Counted from the first letter of the stretch, positions 42,696-51,252 are shown. The stretch: DNA of 51,285 bases from an uncultured Actinomyces sp. (GCA_938041695.1 CALISI010000077.1:1-51285); one strand, 5' to 3'. Made by a program: numbers and translations. The notes: a model not told the origin generated them from the sequence alone.

Positions 42696-42778
42696 TTGCT
42701 TGATTCTATGGGAGTTTTCGCGAAATTATCGGAAGTGCCCACCTCGGTGCGGCGCATGAATGGGGTAGTCTTGCGCTC
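42696..42778. promoter_or_regulatory. Divergent leaderless promoters of the kinase and Rv2175c-like genes with central palindrome
   Basis: Minus TAGAAT (42708-42703) is 7 nt from the kinase GTG; plus TAGTCT (42766-42771) is 7 nt from ATG 42779. Between them TTTCGCGAAA (42716-42725) is a perfect 10-bp palindrome, placed just upstream of the kinase -10. It is a candidate site for a shared regulator. Confidence 0.6.
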
Positions 42779-43132
42779 ATGACCAGTGTTGATATCACCG
42801 TGCTCTCCACCGACGAGGTGTGCCGTCTCCTCGGCATTGAGGAGCGCCGCCTCAAGCAGCTGATCCGCGACCGAGTCCTCATCGAGGCGCGCGACGGCGC
42901 GGGTGTGCGCGGCGTGCCCCGAGAGATCATTATCAAGGGGGAGAACGGCTGGGAGCCGCTCCCGTTCCTGCAGGGAACACTCACCCTGCTGGCGGATGAC
43001 GGGTTTACGTCTGAGGAAGCGCTCGCGTGGCTCTACACCGTTCAGGACGAGCTCGGTGAGCGTCCGATCGACGCGCTGACGTCGGGTCGGCATCACCGGG
43101 TGAATCGGATCGCTTCGACGGTGGCCTTCTGA
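42779..43132 (+). CDS. Rv2175c-like DNA-binding protein
   Basis: A 117-residue protein with an N-terminal winged helix-turn-helix (LSTDEVCRLLGIEERRLKQL, IRDRVLIEARDG) and a conserved C-terminal domain, VPREIIIKGENGWEPLPFLQ then TLTLLADDGFTSEEALAWLY. In M. tuberculosis Rv2175c is a substrate of the adjacent kinase PknL, and phosphorylation lowers its DNA binding. The short N-terminus here begins with Thr and Ser residues that could be phosphorylated. Divergent from the kinase gene with a leaderless start. The link to PknL is from known biology and synteny, not shown by sequence. Confidence 0.87.
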   Translation: MTSVDITVLSTDEVCRLLGIEERRLKQLIRDRVLIEARDGAGVRGVPREIIIKGENGWEPLPFLQGTLTLLADDGFTSEEALAWLYTVQDELGERPIDALTSGRHHRVNRIASTVAF

Positions 43133-43148
43133 TTTGCGTCGGTGGGGC

Positions 43149-44252
43149 TCACGCTCGCCTGGCGGTGAGGATCGCGCACAGCTCGCGCAGCATGGCGCGG
43201 GCATCGTCGTCGAAGGACGAGGCCTCAAGCGCTGCGTGCCCGTCGGCGACCAGGCGCGCAATCTCAGCTTCGTGGGGGGCGCGACCGTTGGCCTCGACGA
43301 TGCGGGTTGCCGCGCTGAGGCGCTCAGGCGATGCCTCTGCCACCCCGAGAACCTCGGTGAGGGCGGACCGCTCGGCAGGGGAGGAAGCCTCCCAGGTGAG
43401 TGCCAGGAGGACGGTGCGCTTTCCTTCGCGCAGATCATCGCCCGCAGGTTTTCCGGTCACTGCGGGGTCTCCGAAGACGCCCAGGTCGTCGTCGCGTAGC
43501 TGGAATGCCAGTCCCCAGGGCGTCAGGATCTCTTCGAGGCTGTGGGTGAGTGCGTCCCCGGCGTCGAGCGTGGGCGCGCCGCAGATAGCTCCCAAGACTG
43601 CGGGGTGAACGACCGAGTAGTGAGCCGACTTATGGAGTGCGACCTCCAGCGCGTCACTGACGTTCAGTGCGTCCGTCCGTTCGGGGTCGAGCGGGGTCTG
43701 TTCGGCGGCGATGTCCAGGTATTGGCCGAGCGCAACTTCTGCGTGCATGTCGGCAAAGCGGCGCGCGAACGCGCGTGCGCGTTTGTCGTCGAGTGTGAGC
43801 GCCTGCTCGTCTGCAGCGGCGGTCGCTGCGGAGAACAAGAAGTCTCCAACGAGGATCGCGGCGTGTGTTCCGAAATCTGAAGATGAGCCGATCCACGAGC
43901 GCGATGCATGGTGGTTGGCGAGGCTTCGATGAGGGGTCGGGATGCCGCGACGCTCGTCCGCCTTGTCGATGATGTCGTCGTGCACAAGAGCGCTGGCCTG
44001 GTAGAGCTCAAGCGCGGCGCTGAGGTGGGGGAGGGTCACGTCTTCCAGGGGGGTAGTCGCCCCGAGCGAGTATCCGATATGCGCCATCAGCGCGCGAAAA
44101 CGCTTTCCACCGCGCACGGACGCGAGCACGGCCTCGGAAAATTCCTCGGATCTGCTGGATGCGCCTGCGCGGACCAGAAGGCGTGCGAGGCTCGAGGCCG
44201 TTGCTTCATCGATGTGGGGACGCAGCGTTGCGAAACTATCGCTCAAAGTCAT
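43149..44252 (-). CDS. idsA: Polyprenyl (geranylgeranyl/farnesyl-type) diphosphate synthase
   Basis: Isoprenoid chain-elongating enzyme of 367 residues. First Asp-rich motif SALVHDDIIDKADERRG (DDxxD) near residue 92, RGGKRFRALMAH for IPP binding, and second Asp-rich motif AFQLRDDDLGVFGDP near residue 252, with KPAGDDLREGKRT after it. Product length cannot be set from sequence, but the IdsA2-like position beside the Rv2175c/pknL pair suggests short-chain prenyl diphosphate. Leaderless-type start: minus TAGAGT is 6 nt before ATG 44252. Convergent with the Rv2175c-like gene 16 nt away. Confidence 0.93.
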   Translation of the reverse strand: MTLSDSFATLRPHIDEATASSLARLLVRAGASSRSEEFSEAVLASVRGGKRFRALMAHIGYSLGATTPLEDVTLPHLSAALELYQASALVHDDIIDKADERRGIPTPHRSLANHHASRSWIGSSSDFGTHAAILVGDFLFSAATAAADEQALTLDDKRARAFARRFADMHAEVALGQYLDIAAEQTPLDPERTDALNVSDALEVALHKSAHYSVVHPAVLGAICGAPTLDAGDALTHSLEEILTPWGLAFQLRDDDLGVFGDPAVTGKPAGDDLREGKRTVLLALTWEASSPAERSALTEVLGVAEASPERLSAATRIVEANGRAPHEAEIARLVADGHAALEASSFDDDARAMLRELCAILTARRA

Positions 44253-44411
44253 GAGGCAACTCTAACCGAGGTTGCGGCGCGCGGGAGGGACGAGGCGGGG
44301 CATCCTCACACCTACCGCCAGGAAAACTGCGTAGCGAGGCACTAGACTGGCGGTGGTATGCCGATTTGCAATCGGCTCTGTTGTGCATGCCCATCAATGA
44401 AAGGGACCCGT
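44253..44411. promoter_or_regulatory. Divergent promoters of idsA and the primary sigma factor gene
   Basis: Minus TAGAGT (44264-44259) serves idsA as a leaderless start. Plus TAGACT (44343-44348) is a candidate -10 for the sigma gene, with transcript start near 44355 and a ~57-nt leader. The matching -35 position reads AGGAAA, not TTGACA-like, so the promoter may be extended -10 or activator-dependent. Confidence 0.5.
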
Positions 44412-45938
44412 GTGAGTGCATCTCGCGCTTCGGCAAAGGACTCCGCGACGACTGAAGAAACCACGGAGGTGACGACCCCCGCGAAGAAGACGACGCGCGC
44501 CAAGAAGGCCACGACGGCCGCGGCTAGCGCACCCGCCGAGGAGAAGAAGTCTGCCGCGAAGAAGGCGCCGGCGAGGAAGACTCCCGCGAAGAAGACGACC
44601 AAGAAGGCCGACGCCGTCGAGACCGACAAGCCCGCCGCAAAGAAGGCTCCTGCCAAAAAGGCAGCGAAGAAGGCTGGCGCCGGCGAAGACAAGACCGCGA
44701 AGAAGCCCGCGGCCAAGAAGCCGCGCGGTCGCAAGAAGAAGGACGAGGAAATCGTCGAAGAGGTTGTCGTCGAGGAGCTCGGTGACACTGCCGAGGAGGA
44801 CTTCGAGCCCACGGGCGACGATCTGGAAGATCCGGATCTCGAGGCAGACGCCGACGATGAGGCAGTGAGCGACGCCGAGGAAGAGGCCGAGGAAGAGGAC
44901 CCGAAGGTCGCCGAGGGTGCAGCGTTGCGTGAACGCACCAACGCCGGCATTCATGTGAAGGGCGGATTCGTGGTCTCGGATTCCGACGAGACCGACGAGC
45001 CTGTTCAGCAGGTGACTGTCGCCGGTGCGACCGCCGACCCGGTGAAGGACTACCTCAAGCAGATCGGTAAGGTTTCCCTGCTGAACGCGGAGCAGGAAGT
45101 TGATCTTGCCCGCCGCATCGAGGCGGGCCTGTACGCCGAGTACAAGCTGAAGAACCAGGCCGACGAGATGACCAGCCGCGAGCGCCGCGAGCTGCACTTC
45201 CTCGCGCAGGATGGTCAGCAGGCAAAGAACCACCTCCTCGAGGCAAACCTGCGTCTCGTCGTGTCCCTGGCCAAGCGCTACACGGGCCGTGGCATGCAGT
45301 TCCTGGATCTCATCCAGGAGGGCAACCTGGGTCTGATTCGTGCCGTGGAAAAGTTTGACTACACCAAGGGCTACAAGTTCTCGACGTACGCCACCTGGTG
45401 GATCCGTCAGGCGATCACCCGAGCGATGGCGGACCAAGCGCGCACGATTCGTATTCCGGTCCACATGGTCGAGGTCATCAACAAGCTGGCCCGTGTTCAG
45501 CGCCAGATGCTGCAGGACCTTGGTCGCGAACCCACGCCTGAGGAGCTAGCAAAGGAACTCGACATGACGGCCGAAAAGGTTGTCGAGGTCCAGAAGTATG
45601 GTCGCGAGCCCATCTCGCTGCATACGCCTCTGGGCGAGGACGGCGACTCCGAGTTTGGCGACCTGATCGAGGACTCCGAGGCTATCGTCCCGGCGGATGC
45701 GGTGTCCTTCACCCTGCTGCAGGAGCAGCTGCACCACGTGCTGGACACCTTGTCTGAGCGTGAGGCTGGCGTCGTCTCGATGCGCTTTGGTCTAGGCGAT
45801 GGTCAGCCGAAGACCCTTGATGAGATCGGCAAAGTGTATGGCGTGACGCGCGAGCGTATCCGCCAGATCGAGTCCAAGACGATGTCAAAGCTGCGTCACC
45901 CGTCGCGTTCGCAGGTGCTGCGCGATTACCTCGACTGA
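44412..45938 (+). CDS. sigA: RNA polymerase primary sigma factor (RpoD/SigA/HrdB type)
   Basis: Housekeeping sigma factor of 508 residues. A long N-terminus rich in Lys, Ala and Pro (KKAPAKK-type repeats, residues 15-115) is followed by an acidic stretch, as in other high-GC actinobacteria. Region 1.2 starts DPVKDYLKQIGKVSLL, region 2 has NLRLVVSLAKRYTGRGM, LDLIQEGNLGLIRAVEKFD and YATWWIRQAITRA (-10 recognition). Region 3 and region 4.2 (VYGVTRERIRQIESKTMSKL) complete it. GTG 44412 is chosen since AAAGGG lies 7 nt upstream; ATG at 44397 is possible, while 44358 adds Cys-rich sequence. Strong hairpin after the stop. Confidence 0.95.
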   Translation: MSASRASAKDSATTEETTEVTTPAKKTTRAKKATTAAASAPAEEKKSAAKKAPARKTPAKKTTKKADAVETDKPAAKKAPAKKAAKKAGAGEDKTAKKPAAKKPRGRKKKDEEIVEEVVVEELGDTAEEDFEPTGDDLEDPDLEADADDEAVSDAEEEAEEEDPKVAEGAALRERTNAGIHVKGGFVVSDSDETDEPVQQVTVAGATADPVKDYLKQIGKVSLLNAEQEVDLARRIEAGLYAEYKLKNQADEMTSRERRELHFLAQDGQQAKNHLLEANLRLVVSLAKRYTGRGMQFLDLIQEGNLGLIRAVEKFDYTKGYKFSTYATWWIRQAITRAMADQARTIRIPVHMVEVINKLARVQRQMLQDLGREPTPEELAKELDMTAEKVVEVQKYGREPISLHTPLGEDGDSEFGDLIEDSEAIVPADAVSFTLLQEQLHHVLDTLSEREAGVVSMRFGLGDGQPKTLDEIGKVYGVTRERIRQIESKTMSKLRHPSRSQVLRDYLD

Positions 45939-45953
45939 CGCGTCGTCGGCACT

Positions 45954-45989
45954 CATGGGGGTCAGGAACATGCGTTCCTGACCCCCATG
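45954..45989 (+). terminator. Perfect 16-bp hairpin after the sigma factor gene
   Basis: CATGGGGGTCAGGAAC (45954-45969) and GTTCCTGACCCCCATG (45974-45989) pair without mismatch over a 4-nt ATGC loop, 15 nt after the stop. No U tract follows, so it fits the I-shaped terminators of actinobacteria. Confidence 0.8.
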
Positions 45990-46064
45990 ACAATATCGTC
46001 ACAAAGCGCATGTTCTCGGGTGCCAACGTAGCATAGTCAGGGTCCGATAGGGCAGGATAATGGC

Positions 46065-46463
46065 ATGCTTGAGGGTGCGTTGATTCTGTTTCTGACTGTC
46101 GTTCTTGTCCTCGTCGTCGCCGGTGGCGTCGTCGCGGTGCTGGCGCTGTCTCGTCGTAGCGCGGACGAGTGGAAGGGTGTCATCAAGCGAGAGAGCGAAG
46201 AAATCGCGGACGAGGTGAAGACTCACCATTCGTTGCCCAAACGTGCCGCGACGTCTCCCGATGGTCCCGTGGTGCCGCGGACGGCCTCCCTACAGTCGCT
46301 CCTTCAAAATGCTGATTCGCAGAGCGCATACTTCGACGCTGACCGCTTGCCGGGCATCGATCGGCTGGAGACGGTCACCGGCCGCGTGAGTGAACGCTTT
46401 GATCGCGGCCGTCGGGGCTCCGACGGGGGTCATGCCTCTGCGCAGGAGTCGGCGCAGTCCTAA
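46065..46463 (+). CDS. Small single-pass membrane protein of unknown function
   Basis: A 132-residue protein. One N-terminal TM helix (ILFLTVVLVLVVAGGVVAVL) is followed by a charged cytoplasmic part, SRRSADEWKGVIKRESEEI, and a low-complexity tail (RGRRGSDGGHASAQESAQS). ATG with AGGA 7 nt upstream. It lies 58 nt before ftsY on the same strand, but FtsY has its own leaderless-type promoter. I do not recognise a family. Confidence 0.7.
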   Translation: MLEGALILFLTVVLVLVVAGGVVAVLALSRRSADEWKGVIKRESEEIADEVKTHHSLPKRAATSPDGPVVPRTASLQSLLQNADSQSAYFDADRLPGIDRLETVTGRVSERFDRGRRGSDGGHASAQESAQS

Positions 46464-46521
46464 GGTAGTGATGCCGCACTCAGCTTTTCTGTGAAGAGCG
46501 CCCATAGGGGATAATGACCCT

Positions 46522-47763
46522 ATGGACGCTTTTATTTCCACTCTCCAGTCACCGTGGGCGGTCGTTATCGGCCTGCTGGTCGCTGTGCTGATCGGTGTGC
46601 TTATCCGCATCGTTGTCAGTTCCAAGCGCCGCTCCACGGAGGACGTCAATATCCCCGTTGAGCCCCAGGTTCCGGCCGAGGCACCCGGCGACGTGCCCAC
46701 GTCTGCCGCGCGAGAAGGTACCGATGAGCCTCGTGCTGGCCCGTCTGACGCGCCTGAGGCGGCCCCCGAGGAGCCTTCTGAGGTCCCCGCGACCCCGGCC
46801 TCGTCTATCGAACGCCCCGAACCCGTGCGCGGCCGCATGGAGCGCCTGCGTGAACGTCTTGCATCCTCCGGTTCGCTGGGGCGTGCCATCCTCGGTGTCC
46901 TCAGCCGAGGACAGCTCAGCGCTGCTGACTGGGAGGAGATCGAGGAATCGCTCCTCATCGCCGACCTTGGCCTCGAAGCAACCGACACGCTGATGGAGGC
47001 CCTCAAGCGGCGTGTCGCCGTCGAGTCCGTCACGGACGAGGCGCGCATCCGCGAAATTCTGCGCGAGGAGCTCCTCGCTCTCGTTGGTCCCGACATGGAT
47101 CGCTCCCTCAACCTCGAGCGCCCCGAGGTTGATGGTGCCACTAAGCCTGCCGTTGTCCTCATGGTGGGCGTCAACGGTACCGGAAAGACCACGACCGTCG
47201 GCAAGCTGGCTCGAATTCTCGTCGCCGAAGACAAGTCCGTGATCCTCGGTGCTGCCGATACCTTCCGCGCGGCTGCCGCCGATCAGCTTGCCACGTGGGG
47301 CGAGCGCGTGGGTGTGGACGTCGTGCGCAGTGATCGCGAGGGGGCTGACCCGGCTTCCGTCGCCTTCGAGGCCGTGCGCGAGGGTGTTGCGCGTGACGTC
47401 GACGTTGTTCTCGTTGATACCGCAGGCCGCCTGCAGAATAAGTCCACGCTGATGGACGAGCTCGGCAAGATCAAGCGCGTGATGACCAAGCAGGCCCCTG
47501 TGTCCGAGGTCCTCCTCGTCCTCGACGCCACCACCGGTCAGAACGGCATGAAGCAGGCCGAGGTGTTCGCGCAGGCTACCGGCGTGACCGGCATCGTGCT
47601 CACGAAGCTTGACGGCTCGGCCAAGGGCGGTATCGTCGTGTCCGTCCAGCGTGCGCTGGGTGTGCCCGTGAAGTTCGTCGGCCTTGGCGAGGGCGCGGAC
47701 GATCTCGCTCCCTTCGATCCGCAGGGCTTCGTCGACGCGATCGTGGGCTGCGCGCAGGGCTGA
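46522..47763 (+). CDS. ftsY: Signal recognition particle receptor FtsY
   Basis: SRP receptor GTPase of 413 residues that docks ribosome-nascent chain complexes at the membrane. It has an N-terminal TM helix (PWAVVIGLLVAVLIGVLIRI), common in actinobacterial FtsY, then an acidic Pro/Glu-rich linker (35-110) and the N-domain. The G-domain has GVNGTGKTTTVGKL (P-loop), GAADTFRAAAADQL (IBD region), DTAGR and TKLDGSAKGG. GATAAT at 46510-46515 is 6 nt before the ATG, a leaderless-type start. Ffh, its partner, is encoded 102 nt downstream after a terminator hairpin. Confidence 0.96.
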   Translation: MDAFISTLQSPWAVVIGLLVAVLIGVLIRIVVSSKRRSTEDVNIPVEPQVPAEAPGDVPTSAAREGTDEPRAGPSDAPEAAPEEPSEVPATPASSIERPEPVRGRMERLRERLASSGSLGRAILGVLSRGQLSAADWEEIEESLLIADLGLEATDTLMEALKRRVAVESVTDEARIREILREELLALVGPDMDRSLNLERPEVDGATKPAVVLMVGVNGTGKTTTVGKLARILVAEDKSVILGAADTFRAAAADQLATWGERVGVDVVRSDREGADPASVAFEAVREGVARDVDVVLVDTAGRLQNKSTLMDELGKIKRVMTKQAPVSEVLLVLDATTGQNGMKQAEVFAQATGVTGIVLTKLDGSAKGGIVVSVQRALGVPVKFVGLGEGADDLAPFDPQGFVDAIVGCAQG

Positions 47764-47779
47764 ACCTTCTCGTCATGAC

Positions 47780-47824
47780 GCGCACCTCGGCCCCGGTGAG
47801 GAGACTCCCGGGGCCGAGGTGCGC
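47780..47824 (+). terminator. Hairpin terminator between ftsY and ffh
   Basis: GCGCACCTCGGCCCC (47780-47794) pairs perfectly over 15 bp with GGGGCCGAGGTGCGC (47810-47824) across a 15-nt loop. It starts 17 nt after the ftsY stop. Confidence 0.82.
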
Positions 47825-47865
47825 TAACCTGTGCCTAGTACAGCCGCCATCTTGGGAGTAAACAC

Positions 47866-49458
47866 GTGTTTGGAAACCTGTCAGATCGCCTGACCCAGTC
47901 CTTCCGCAGCCTGCGCAGCCGCGGCGTCCTGACCGAGTCGGACGTCGATCACGCGATTTCCGACATTCGTCGCGCGCTTATCGACGCCGATGTCGCGCTC
48001 CCCGTCGTTCGTCAGTTCACCACGCAGGTGCGTGAAAAGGCCTACGGCGCGGCCCGCTCCAAGGCTCTCAACCCCGGCCAGCAGGTCGTCTCCATCGTTC
48101 ACGAGGAACTCGTCGAGATCCTCGGTGGCGCGACGCGTGAGCTGACCTTCGCCGAGTCTGGTCCCACGGTCTTCATGCTCGCGGGTCTCCAGGGTGCCGG
48201 TAAGACCACGCTGGCGGGCAAGCTCGGCAAGTGGCTGCGCGAGGAGGGTAAGACCGTCCTCCTCGTCGCCTCCGATCTCCAGCGCCCCAACGCTGTCCAG
48301 CAGCTGCAGGTTGTCGGCGAACGCGCCGGTGTGAAGGTGTGGGCGCCCGAGCCCGGCAACGGTGTCGGTGACCCCGTCGAGGTCGCGCGAAGCGGCGTCG
48401 AGTTCGCTCGCCAGAGTGGCATTAACGTGGTCATCGTTGATACGGCCGGCCGCCTCGGTGTTGACCAGGAGATGATGGACCAGGCGATCGCCATCCGCGA
48501 CGCCGTGCGCCCCCACGAGATCATGTTCGTCCTTGATGCCATGGTCGGCCAGGACGCGGTCTCGACTTCTACGGCCTTCCGTGATGGCGTCGGGTTCACG
48601 GGCGTTGTCCTGTCGAAGCTGGATGGCGACGCGCGTGGCGGTGCCGCGCTGTCCGTGCGCGGCGTGACGGGTGCACCGATTCTCTTCGCGTCGACGGGTG
48701 AGGGCCTGGACGACTTCGAGCGTTTCCACGCCGACCGTATGGCGGGACGCATCCTCGACATGGGTGACATTCTTACCCTCATCGAGCAGGCCGAAAAGAA
48801 GATGGATGCCGAGGAGGCGGAGAAGGTCGCGGCCAAGGCGATGGCCGGCCAGCTGACCCTCGCTGACTTCCTGAGCCAGCTGCAGCAGATCAAGAAGCTG
48901 GGCTCCATGAAGAAGATGCTCGGCATGATCCCGGGTGCCGCGCAGATGCGCGAACAGATTGACAACTTCGATGAGCGTGAGGTGGACCGCGTCGAGGCCA
49001 TCGTCCGCTCGATGACCCCCGCTGAGCGTGAGGATGTCTCGATCCTCAACGGTTCGCGTCGTGCGCGTATCGCCCGTGGTTCTGGCACGACGGTCACCGA
49101 GGTGAATCAGCTCGTGCAGCGCTTCGAGGCTGCGCGCGAGATGATGGCGCAGATGGGCCAGATGGGCCAGATGGGCGGCGGCGTGCCCGGCATGGGAGCG
49201 CTGCCCGGACGCGGCGGTAAGGCTAAGCAGAAGGCCAACGCCCGTAAGGCGCAGGCCCAGCGTGCGCGCATGAAGAAGAGCGCTCGTTCGGGTAACCCCG
49301 CGAAGCGCCGCCAGCAGGAGCTGGAGGCCATGCTGCCTCCGTCGGAGCGCAGCGCGCCCAAGGGCTCGTCCTTTGGCGTCGCCCAGGAGGCGCCCGCTCC
49401 GCGTCCGACCATCGACGATCTGCCCGACGACGTCAAGCGCATGCTTGGCCAACTCTGA
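47866..49458 (+). CDS. ffh: Signal recognition particle protein Ffh
   Basis: SRP54 homologue, 530 residues, which binds 4.5S RNA and signal peptides and pairs with FtsY. N-domain FGNLSDRLTQSFRSLRSRG; G-domain GLQGAGKTTLAGKLGKWL, DTAGRLGVD and SKLDGDARGGAALS. The M-domain includes GSMKKMLGMIPG and SGTTVTEVNQLVQRF and the flexible Met-rich loop MMAQMGQMGQMGGG. GTG start after GGGAG at 8-nt spacing. An amidohydrolase gene follows at 2 nt. Confidence 0.96.
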   Translation: MFGNLSDRLTQSFRSLRSRGVLTESDVDHAISDIRRALIDADVALPVVRQFTTQVREKAYGAARSKALNPGQQVVSIVHEELVEILGGATRELTFAESGPTVFMLAGLQGAGKTTLAGKLGKWLREEGKTVLLVASDLQRPNAVQQLQVVGERAGVKVWAPEPGNGVGDPVEVARSGVEFARQSGINVVIVDTAGRLGVDQEMMDQAIAIRDAVRPHEIMFVLDAMVGQDAVSTSTAFRDGVGFTGVVLSKLDGDARGGAALSVRGVTGAPILFASTGEGLDDFERFHADRMAGRILDMGDILTLIEQAEKKMDAEEAEKVAAKAMAGQLTLADFLSQLQQIKKLGSMKKMLGMIPGAAQMREQIDNFDEREVDRVEAIVRSMTPAEREDVSILNGSRRARIARGSGTTVTEVNQLVQRFEAAREMMAQMGQMGQMGGGVPGMGALPGRGGKAKQKANARKAQAQRARMKKSARSGNPAKRRQQELEAMLPPSERSAPKGSSFGVAQEAPAPRPTIDDLPDDVKRMLGQL

Positions 49459-49460
49459 GC

Positions 49461-50567
49461 ATGGAGTTCTCCGGGCTCGCCCTGTGGGCGGAAAACGAGT
49501 CTGAACGCCCGCAGTGGGTACGCGGCACGTGGCGCGTGGATGGTGCTGTGATTCGCCGCGTGAGCAGCGAGTGCACGGCGCCCACGGTCGGTTTCATCGT
49601 GCCCGGAATGGTCGATACCCACTGTCATATCGGATACTCGGCAACGGGTTCGGTGTCCGAATCCGAGATGGAGGAGCAAGCCCGAGCGACGCTCGCCAGT
49701 GGCGTGACGGTTGTGCGCGACTGCGGCGTGCCCCTCGACAACTCGCCTGCGGCTCGCGCTACCGGCCTGCATCTGATCCGCTGTGGTCGCCACGTTGCGC
49801 GCCCGAAGCGCTACATGCGCGATCTGCCGCTTGACGTTGAGGATCAGCGTGAGCTTCCCGAGGTCCTCGCCTCGATGGCGCGAACCTCCGATGGCTGGGT
49901 GAAGATCGTCGGAGACTGGATTGACCGCAGCGGTGGAGTCGAGTCGGATCTTATGCCTCTGTGGGAACCCTCAGTCCTGATTGACGCGGTGCGCGCCGTT
50001 CACGAGGTCGGGGCGAGGGTCGCCGTACACGCGTTCTCTCATCGTGTCATCGATTCGCTGATCGAGGCCGGGGTCGACGACATTGAACACGGCAGCGGAA
50101 TCGACGCGGATCAAGCCAGCGAGATTGCCGCGCGAGGCATCGCGGTGACGCCGACCCTGCGACAGGTAGAGATCTTCAAGGACTTTGCCGCGCAGGCGGG
50201 GCAGAAGTATCCCGTCTACGCAGCGACGATGCGGGGTATGTACGAGACGCGTCGTGAGCACTTCCAGATGCTCGTGGACTCCGGAGTTGTACTGCTGATG
50301 GGCACGGATTCGGGCGGCTACCAGGAACACGGAACAATCGCCGGGGAACTAGCGCTGTGGCTCCAGTGGGGAGCACCCGTTCAGTTCACCATCGACGCTG
50401 CAACATGGGCGAGTCAACGCTACCTGGGATACCCCGGCCTCGTCGACGGCGGTCCCGCTGATTTCCTCATCTTGGATGAAGATCCGAGGGATGATGTCCT
50501 CGCGTTGTCGAGGCCCGCTCGCGTGACGCTCGGTGGGACCACCGTGTGGGAGCGAACCTCCGCCTGA
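49461..50567 (+). CDS. Amidohydrolase-family metal-dependent hydrolase
   Basis: A 368-residue TIM-barrel hydrolase. VPGMVDTHCHIGYS (HxH metal site near residue 53), GVTVVRDCGVPLD, WVKIVGDWID (Lys in the position carboxylated in binuclear members), RVAVHAFSHRV and DDIEHGSGID (His ligands) are present. LLMGTDSGGYQEHG supplies the Asp. The small beta-sandwich is formed by N- and C-terminal pieces. An amidohydrolase between ffh and rpsP is also found in mycobacteria (Rv2915c). Starts 2 nt after ffh, so cotranscribed. Substrate unknown. Confidence 0.88.
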   Translation: MEFSGLALWAENESERPQWVRGTWRVDGAVIRRVSSECTAPTVGFIVPGMVDTHCHIGYSATGSVSESEMEEQARATLASGVTVVRDCGVPLDNSPAARATGLHLIRCGRHVARPKRYMRDLPLDVEDQRELPEVLASMARTSDGWVKIVGDWIDRSGGVESDLMPLWEPSVLIDAVRAVHEVGARVAVHAFSHRVIDSLIEAGVDDIEHGSGIDADQASEIAARGIAVTPTLRQVEIFKDFAAQAGQKYPVYAATMRGMYETRREHFQMLVDSGVVLLMGTDSGGYQEHGTIAGELALWLQWGAPVQFTIDAATWASQRYLGYPGLVDGGPADFLILDEDPRDDVLALSRPARVTLGGTTVWERTSA

Positions 50568-50622
50568 GCGTTAGTCGTGATCGATTTAACCGACTCAGGC
50601 GACACGGCACACCTCCCCCGGC

Positions 50623-50652
50623 TTGGGATATCGATGCGAAATATGGCATAAT
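50623..50652 (+). promoter_or_regulatory. Promoter of the rpsP operon
   Basis: TTGGGA (50623-50628) and CATAAT (50647-50652) with an 18-bp spacer. The transcript would start near 50659, leaving a ~124-nt leader before rpsP that could hold autoregulatory structure. Confidence 0.65.
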
Positions 50653-50782
50653 CGCTAGCTGTACCCGGCGGTTCGTAGACCCTCTCACTGCGTGCCGTCG
50701 TGTCCCGGTCCAATGCGACCCCTGTGTTTCCCACCTTGGGACGCAACGGTCCACACCAATCTGAAATGGAGAGACCACTCAA

Positions 50783-51250
50783 GTGGCAGTTCGAATTCGC
50801 CTGAAGCGCGTGGGTAAGATCCACGCTGCCCAGTACCGTGTTGTCGTCGTCGATTCGCGCAAGAAGCGTGACGGCCGCGTCATCGAAGAGGTCGGCTACT
50901 ACGATCCTCAGCCCAACCCGTCGATCATCCGCATCGACTCTGAGCGCGCCCAGTACTGGCTCGGTGTTGGCGCTCAGCCCTCCGACCAGGTCCGCAACCT
51001 GCTGGTCCTGACCGGTGACATCGCCAAGTTCAACGGTAAGGCCGACGCGGTTTCCCGCGTCAAGGTCTCGGAGAACGACAAGGCCGCCCAGGCCGAGCAG
51101 GCCGTCAAGGACGCCGAGGCTGCTGCCGAGAAGTCCAAGGCTGCAGCTTCCGCCAAGAAGGCCGAGGAAGAGGCCGCCGCTGCCGCAGCCGCTGCGCAGG
51201 CTGAGGCCGCCGAGAAGGCTTCCGAAGAGGCCGCCGGAGAGGATGCCTGA
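50783..51250 (+). CDS. rpsP: 30S ribosomal protein S16
   Basis: Small-subunit assembly protein. The core (residues 1-85) reads AVRIRLKRVGKIHAAQYRVV, GRVIEEVGYYDPQPNPSI and YWLGVGAQPSDQVRNLL, standard for S16. It then carries a ~65-residue tail made almost wholly of Ala, Glu and Lys, so the 155-residue protein is much longer than typical S16 (about 80-100), a known trend in actinobacteria. GTG start with GGAGA upstream. First gene of the usual rpsP-khpA-rimM-trmD operon. Confidence 0.96.
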   Translation: MAVRIRLKRVGKIHAAQYRVVVVDSRKKRDGRVIEEVGYYDPQPNPSIIRIDSERAQYWLGVGAQPSDQVRNLLVLTGDIAKFNGKADAVSRVKVSENDKAAQAEQAVKDAEAAAEKSKAAASAKKAEEEAAAAAAAAQAEAAEKASEEAAGEDA

Positions 51251-51252
51251 GC

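Noticed and set aside
45954..45989. Perfect inverted repeat as an insertion-sequence end or CRISPR repeat
   Set aside because: It is a single copy with no transposase or target duplication; its position after the sigma gene fits a terminator.
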